The position numbers and the translations under genes were made by a program. Shown piece by piece: positions 58,759 through 64,000 of a stretch of 64,000 nt of DNA. The DNA is from Eurosta solidaginis (taxonomy: Eukaryota; Arthropoda; Insecta; Diptera; Tephritidae): NCBI RefSeq assembly GCF_040869045.1, contig NC_090324.1, forward strand, positions 54,093,346 through 54,157,345, in the 5' to 3' direction. The notes beneath the pieces were generated by a model. It made no database searches, was not told the origin of the DNA, and was given only the letters and a program-made list of their open reading frames with translations. The first letter of the stretch is position 1; each line of letters begins with the position of its first letter.

Positions 58759-59158
58759 TGTCTGTCTACCAGTCTATTAGGCCATCACTCCCATGTCCCC
58801 TCTTAAGCACAGAGCAACACCCACACCATAGATCCTAAAATTAGCCCTCCATTGCAGTGATCAACAAAAAGTTCTGCTCTTAAAATTCCAATTCGTTATA
58901 AACATATCTTTATTTATAATTTTGAAAGCTAAACCTATCGCCTAATAAGTATGATTGCTAATGTATTTTCACAAGGAAAGAAAAAAAGAAATCTATGAAA
59001 GCTTAAATTCGAACAATTCCTTAATATAAAAATTCCAAAATAAAAATTATGTAAAAAAAAAAAAACAAAAAAAGGAAAAAATTTGAAAATTAGCCGAAAT
59101 AAAAATATGCTAATCAAAAATCCAACCTTAGCTATAACCGATATACAAAAAAAAAACC

Positions 59159-59312
59159 ATATGTGACCCGGCCTATGAAAAGGTGGCTTATGACTCAAAA
59201 AATAAATTGCGAGAAACAGCTGTTAAAGATAAACAATTCAATTCTTCAGGTTCTTAGTAGTTTTCTTTTTTTTTGAGTCATAAGCCACCCTTTCATAGGC
59301 CGGGTCACATAT
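59159..59312. repeat. Inverted repeat inside LTR-H
   Basis: Arms 59159-59202 (ATATGTGACCCGGCCTATGA...) and 59269-59312 are complementary over about 44 bases with one or two mismatches; the spacer is 66 bp. The same place in copy 1 (40543-40695) keeps the left arm but a worn right arm. Confidence 0.82.
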
Positions 59313-59570
59313 ATTATTTAAACTTGGAATTTGATACCAAAAAGACAATAAAAATATATTTGATGAAAAAAGTGTACGCAAATAGACATACCCTAATGGT
59401 TGCCCTATCTATCTACATCTTTTAATATCTTTAAATTTACAAGGAACAAACAAATTTATATATAAAGCAAAAATTCAAAAGCCAAGTCTTTGCCTACTCA
59501 TAAAAATACCATATACCGCCTAAGGAAGGGTTCAATAAAGTTTTTAAATGTCACCGCGATCACTCACTCG

Positions 59571-59950
59571 CAATCATGTCATTTTTTATTTGGACTCTTA
59601 TACAACTAGCAATATTTCCCATTCTATGATTTTCCACGTTTTCTACATTTATCACGTTTACTTCTTCCGGTTCAATTTCTGAACTGGGAGGATTTTCAAC
59701 ATTGAAATTATGCAAATATTGTGCAGAGCACAATAAACATTAAGTATTTGCACCACTTTTATTGGAGCATAATGCTACTCTCTTGAAATCAAAAGGCAGC
59801 GAAATCGACCTTTCAAAACATCAAAAACTCTCTCAATTAGCGACCTTCCCTTTGAGTGTTTTTGATTGAAAAAATGTTCGTCGGAATCCTCCGTATGATG
59901 AATTTCATATCAAACCCGATATGCATTCATTCTAAACTTTAAAAAAACTT
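59571..59950 (-). pseudogene. PIF/Harbinger (HARBI1-like) transposase carboxy-terminal relic 1
   Basis: Minus-strand reading: YEIHHTEDSDEHFFNQKHSK, GRSLIERVFDVLKGRFRCL, then a stop, HYAPIKVVQILNVYCALHNI and a tail EIEPEEVNVINVENV in another frame. LIERVFDVLKGRFRCL and ALHNIC are the usual end of DDE_Tnp_4 transposases, around and after the last catalytic acid. At least three stops or shifts. No terminal repeats found. Confidence 0.78.
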
Positions 59951-60388
59951 CAAAGGCCATGCGTTTTAAAATAAAATAATTTTTTTTTAGAAAGGTCTAT
60001 TTAATATATATAACATATCCAAAAACTAAAATGGAGTATTTTTCGTTTTTTTTTTTTAATTTTAAGTAAATGCAACTCTTTATTTTTGATATTATGGTAT
60101 TTTCAGCTGTGATTACTACGGAATGTCTCAACCGAGGTCAAAGATCTTGGTACCATTGGAAAGGTATTCTAATCGGCTATCGAAATCGTTTACTGAGAAA
60201 ATTCTTGTTAGACTGAAAAGCATTTTTTGTTTATTTTTCAATGCTTGTCTTTGTAATTTTTTCCAAGTTTAGCATTGTTTATAAAAGTTCTGGTGAAATT
60301 AATAATTTTTTTGCGATGGAGAAATTTCCGCAGGCTTTAGCTTGCTAGTTTGCGGTACACGTAAAACCCTTTTTTGCTGCAGGAAGAC
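59951..60388. other. AT-rich, no gene seen
   Basis: Sits between the two Harbinger relics. Contains poly-T runs and no recognisable motif; may be 5' non-coding DNA of the second relic. Confidence 0.5.
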
Positions 60389-61598
60389 ACTTTCCAGGGT
60401 TTTTGCGATTTCCCAAGACGCTGTGCTGGAAACTTATTCAAGAGCTTAAGCCGCATGAAAACTATGTGCGGAACTCGAGAATTCCATTTGAAATACGAGT
60501 AAGGAAAAATCTTTTATAAAACGTGTGCATATAACTTGAAACTTTGTTCTTTTCAGTTGATTTCAGTACTTTATTTCCTGACCAATGGTTCGTACCAAAG
60601 CTGCGTTGCAAACAGCCATTTTGTAGCAATGAGCCAATCTTCCGTTTCTAGGAACAGTAAAAACATTTGAAACTTTGTTCTTTTCAGTTGATTTCAGTAC
60701 TTTATTTCCTGACCAATGGTTCGTACCAAAGCTGCGTTGCAAACAGCCATTTTGTAGCAATGAGCCAATCTTCCGTTTCTAGGAACAGTAAAAACATTTT
60801 TAGGCTAGTTTTTGAACATAAAAATGATGAGATTAGTTTCTCAAACACGGCATTACAACAGCAGTAAAAGAGGGTAATTTGTGTTTAACATTCACAGGAT
60901 TAACTTAATTCAAGCTTTTTTAGTTTTCATAGCAAACTTGGCATTAAAGGTGTAATAGGTGCTATTGACCGCACGCATGTTGCCATAGTTGCGCCGTCAT
61001 CTTCGACTGTTGTTGTAGTGCCTCATGATTACATGAACAGGAAGGGTTACTACAGCGTGAACGCTGAAGCGTACTTCCACAAAAACACGTTGAAGTATTT
61101 ACAATTAAATAACGTAATTCATAGATTTGCCATGATGAGCATATTTCCATGTTAACGCACGATTTCTTGGCTCATGCCACGAAGGAAAATGTTGCGGCGT
61201 CCTTCACATAGCTCTTGGGGGACTCAGGCTACCCATTGGAACCATGGCTACTTACTCCAATAGGAACCCCTTCGTCAGCCAATGAAGAGCGGTATAACAA
61301 GGTATACGTCAAGGCAAGAAACCCAATAGAGCGAGTCTATTGGGTTCTAAAGTCACTTTTTAGGTCCTTGTCCAAAGAGCGCGTTCTCAGGTACCCCCAC
61401 AGAAATGCCGCTTTTATTATTTATAAATGTGCTATATTGCACAACTTCTTTATAAAACATGGCATTACTTTGTCAGAGGATGTAATGGCAGAAAGCACAC
61501 CTGGTGATGCAGGCACGGCCACTTCAATTGCATCGACGGAGTATTACGCCGAAGGTAGAAGGGCACGTCAGAGCTGCCTAAACGCTCTGGGGATGTAA
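60389..61598 (+). pseudogene. PIF/Harbinger (HARBI1-like) transposase relic 2
   Basis: Starts with KTLCWKLIQELKPHENYV and NSRIPFEIR. A 58-bp intron-like gap follows (donor GTAAGG at 60499, acceptor TTTTCAG to 60556), then LISVLYFLTNGSYQ and FVAMSQSSVSR, the helix-turn-helix of these transposases. The exon with its acceptor is duplicated in tandem. The catalytic part shows GVIGAIDRTHVAIVAPSS (first Asp) and YMNRKGYYSVNA near 61000. After several breaks, an open end 61215-61598 follows: GDSGYPLEPWLLTPI (second Asp), RNPIERVYWVLKSLFRSL (Glu) and AILHNFFI. Truncations and shifts make it inactive. Confidence 0.85.
60536..60797 (+). repeat. 131-bp tandem duplication of a transposase exon
   Basis: 60536-60666 and 60667-60797 are practically identical. 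The unit includes the intron 3' end with its acceptor and the following exon start. Confidence 0.95.
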
Positions 61599-62071
61599 GT
61601 CGTAGCCACTATCCAGTGTGAAAGTGGATAATGCATTACCTTTTTCATCAATAAAAAGAAGCATGAAGCAGTAATCAATGAATATATCTTTGAGAAAGCA
61701 AGCGAATATATAACATGTAATATATGCTGTAAGGTTTATATTATATACATTACTTTCCTATGACATCGCTGTAGAAAAATTCATGCTTGTTTTCGGTCAT
61801 AGCCGAAAATTGTTTTGTGAACGAAAACATGCATGCATTTTTCTACAGCGATGTCATGTGAAAGAAATGTATATGACATAATAACCATACAACATAAATT
61901 ACATTTTATACATTCGCTTGCTTTTTAAAGATATTTTCATTGATTACTTCTTCATGCTTTTCTTCATTGATGAAAAAGGTAATTCTTTATCCACTTTCCC
62001 ACTGGATAGTGGCTACGACTTACATCCCCAGAGCGTTTAGGCAGCTCTGACGTGCCCTTCTACCTTCTGCG
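61548..62071. repeat. Large inverted repeat at the Harbinger 3' end
   Basis: Arms 61548-61795 and 61821-62071 are complementary over about 250 bp with small gaps; the spacer is 25 bp. Each arm holds the last transposase codons (complement of CTTCTACCTTCTGC), the stop, and the 3' flank. Confidence 0.88.
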
Positions 62072-62230
62072 AATGGAGGTTAGGTAGAGTCGTCAACGTA
62101 CACCCCGGCGAAGATAACCGAGTACGTGTTGTCGACCTCATAACCGAGAAGGGTCAAGTCAGACGACCTTTGGTCAAACTGATCCTTCTTCCTACGGAGA
62201 TAGATTGTGAGAGGACGAGTTCCTCTTAAC
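62072..62230 (+). pseudogene. BEL/Pao pol carboxy-terminal fragment (different family)
   Basis: WRLGRVVNVHPGEDNRVRVV, then TEKGQVRRPLVKLILLP, the DUF5641-type end of BEL integrase regions, homologous in layout to residues 1730-1775 of the BEL copy at 23679 but clearly diverged. Only about 50 codons, cut on the left by the palindrome arm. Confidence 0.78.
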
Positions 62231-62619
62231 AGTCCTTCCGTTCCTCCACATCCCTCCGTTCAGAAAAATCAACCGAAGCTCTCGTTCACTCGGAACGAGG
62301 CCAACCACCGAAACCAAAGGCATTCTCAGGCCCATTCAATTTTTAAATTTGCAAAAAAAAAATCGCCCCACTCACTCGTTCTCCCATAACGAGGATACTA
62401 GAAAAGCCCTCACGCAGATCCCCCATCTGCCACAAAACACTTCTTTTTAATTCTTACAAAATCAAACCCAAAATTCACTCGTTCACCCCGAGCGAGGACA
62501 CCAGAACCCTAAGGCAGATCCATGGTCTGCCACAGAACTCGTTATAAATGCTAATCTTTATTTTAGTAATGACAATAATATTACGAATTCATAATACATA
62601 TTAAATGTATTCACAACAG
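62231..62619. other. BEL 3' flank or LTR remnant; no gene
   Basis: Pro/Ser-type C-rich sequence with repeated CTCGTT and GATCC..TCTGCCACA words (62417-62428, 62518-62536). It may be the 3' UTR and LTR of the BEL fragment before it. Confidence 0.4.
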
Positions 62620-64000
62620 TGACCCCACGACAGCAACCACAACGACGATGAACCTGTGTGCGCACGTGTTAATCCCATCTTTTTATGGGTCAAACAAGAG
62701 GATACACATATTGTCGAGGTGCGTTGTGAGGATTGTGATAAAAGAAATCGTATACGTATAACAAAGGCTACAAATGGTTGGAGAGCAATACCGCGTACCG
62801 ATCCGATATCATCGAAAATAGTCAAAATCATACAAACACCACTGTTAAAAGTCAAAAAAGAACTCCATGAAAATAATTTAATGCAAAATGTAATGCAAAT
62901 ATATTAGGTAGGAAAATCGTAATACAACAACAGCAACTACCAGAGGTCAATGAAAAGCAAATCTTTGATACTGAGAACGCTATTATGGTAGAAAATTGTT
63001 TAATTTTTAATAATAAGAAAGCTATTGAAGAGGCGGAAGAAGTCACAGATATTCCAGATAAAGTAAATGAAAACAAAACTAAAGTTCAAACCGAATCAGA
63101 AGATTCTCAAACATATCAACAACATTCGCCGTATTTACAGCTTTGTCCTATAACCGGACTCCTCCTGCCAACAACCAACATACCATGGTGTACCGACGTT
63201 AATAGCAGAGAGCTAGCGTCTAACTCTACATCATGTGATGAGACTGCTGCAGGTGTTGATGACAACGTAGTTAATACATTTAATACGAATTTCTTGTCCA
63301 AAGATAATTTAGTGGACTTAGCGAATTGCAATGATAACGATGATGGTGCGGACGTAGTGGCACATAATCTACCAGATCCCGCAAGATTACAAATCTTAAA
63401 TGCACATTTTGGCAATACAATGGATGTTGATACCAAAAACCTTAAGGAGAATGAAGAAGCACTTAAGGAAGCAGAGGCCATGCATCAACAACAAATACCT
63501 ACACAAACATCTGCATTAAATGCTAATAACACTCAAATTGATGGTGTAACACAACGACAACAAAATCACAAAGATTTAATGAGTAATATTGTCCCATTGC
63601 CGCAACATAATACTTTAATCGACGATGCGGTTCGCGATTCACCAAAATGTTTATCTTTCAATGAAGCGGGTGAAATTGAAGGTTTGAATGGTGAACTCTT
63701 TCAAACAAATCATTTTATGGATACCTATTAAAAAGATTCTTCAAGTGTTGAGGAAGTATGTTTGAGCGATGACGGTGTTGAAAGTGTTGTCAAAACCCCT
63801 GGAAATACGAAGGAAGTGACAGCATTAGCATCACCCGCACATCTTGTCCTAAAAGAAAGTGGCAGTGATGATGATGTTATTATAGAAGAAACACCCAAAG
63901 ATTTAAGCTATAAGAAACGTGAAGAAGTATGTCCACCATCTGAATCACGCAGTCAATGTGCTGTGACATCAAGTTCAGATATTATTAAATCACCGCAACA
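62620..64000 (+). pseudogene. Cellular-protein-like coding sequence, damaged, runs off the window
   Basis: From an acceptor-like CACAACAG (62619) the frame reads NDDEPVCARVNPIFLWVKQE, EVRCEDCDKRNRIRITKATN and GWRAIPRTDP, then stops at 62905. One frame away it continues as GRKIVIQQQQLPEVNEKQIF and is open through 62985-63731 (EVTDIPDKVNENKTKVQTES, CPITGLLLPTTNIPWCTDVN, acidic and Gln/Asn-rich). TAA at 63729; then open again to the end (SSSVEEVCLSDDGVESVV, SGSDDDVIIEETPKDLSY). The unbiased composition and long aligned frames look like a real host protein of nuclear type (acidic, low complexity), not a retroelement. I do not recognise it. Two lesions suggest a pseudogene or duplicated fragment; assembly error is possible. 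Confidence 0.6.

Larger units (their letters stand above)
58019..59566 (-). repeat. LTR-H, copy 2, with nested SINE
   Basis: Plus strand TGTTACGTAGCTGGATTTC to GCGATCACTCA, homologous to 39785-40787. About 1.1 kb without the inserted SINE (58344-58758). It also has about 160 bp (59315-59475) not found in copy 1. Confidence 0.72.

Overview
The window looks like insect nuclear DNA, most likely a higher dipteran such as a tephritid fruit fly. It is AT-rich, intergenic and almost wholly built of transposable elements: BEL/Pao and Ty3/Gypsy LTR elements, Jockey-like and RTE LINEs, tRNA-headed SINEs, PIF/Harbinger and pogo relics, and a tandem-repeat-bearing non-autonomous element seen six times. 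The organism call is inference from these repeats. No rRNA, tRNA gene, CRISPR array or bacterial operon is visible.

Layout, 1-13.3 kb: a tandem-repeat (here 'TACTCAG') element, a Gypsy gag fragment, a minus-strand satellite array, then a Gypsy LTR ('LTR-G') split by a CsRn1/Kabuki-type Gypsy element (3382-9835, 181-bp LTRs, 4-bp TAGG duplication). That element is itself split by a minus-strand Jockey-like LINE (5316-9148). A second TACTCAG element and a second gag fragment follow.

13.3-30.6 kb: two BEL/Pao elements in tandem sharing a central LTR. The first gag-pol is broken by two stops, a frameshift and a 15-bp deletion. The second is one intact 1781-codon gag-pol (23679-29024) and is the best candidate functional gene here. 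Both copies carry an unusual extra ORF between pol and the 3' LTR that encodes a second Gag-like zinc-knuckle module behind a splice-acceptor-like sequence. A truncated third leader ends the array, and the 475 bp of Gypsy gag next to the array is present on both sides.

30.6-37.8 kb: the rest of a Gypsy element (gag, protease, RT, integrase, PPT, LTR-G), interrupted by a 239-bp inverted-repeat element and by a 5'-truncated RTE LINE with a perfect 12-bp target duplication; then a satellite array and a pogo-type transposase relic. 37.8-47.5 kb: unassigned AT-rich DNA, a long minus-strand LTR ('LTR-H'), a chimeric TACTCAG element, a direct/inverted array of a tRNA-headed repeat, and a solo LTR containing a SINE. 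47.5-53.3 kb: a badly decayed minus-strand Gypsy relic and another TACTCAG element. 53.3-57.4 kb: AT-rich DNA and a GC-rich block with a 65-bp tandem repeat. 57.4-62.2 kb: a second LTR-H copy with a nested SINE, two PIF/Harbinger relics, a 250-bp-arm palindrome, and a BEL pol tail. 62.6 kb to the end: reading frame resembling a cellular protein, with one frameshift and one stop.

Little here works together as a pathway. The window is a nested record of insertions, and the order of events can be read from target duplications. The only full-length open element is the second BEL copy. Family names come from motif recognition by eye; no database search was run.
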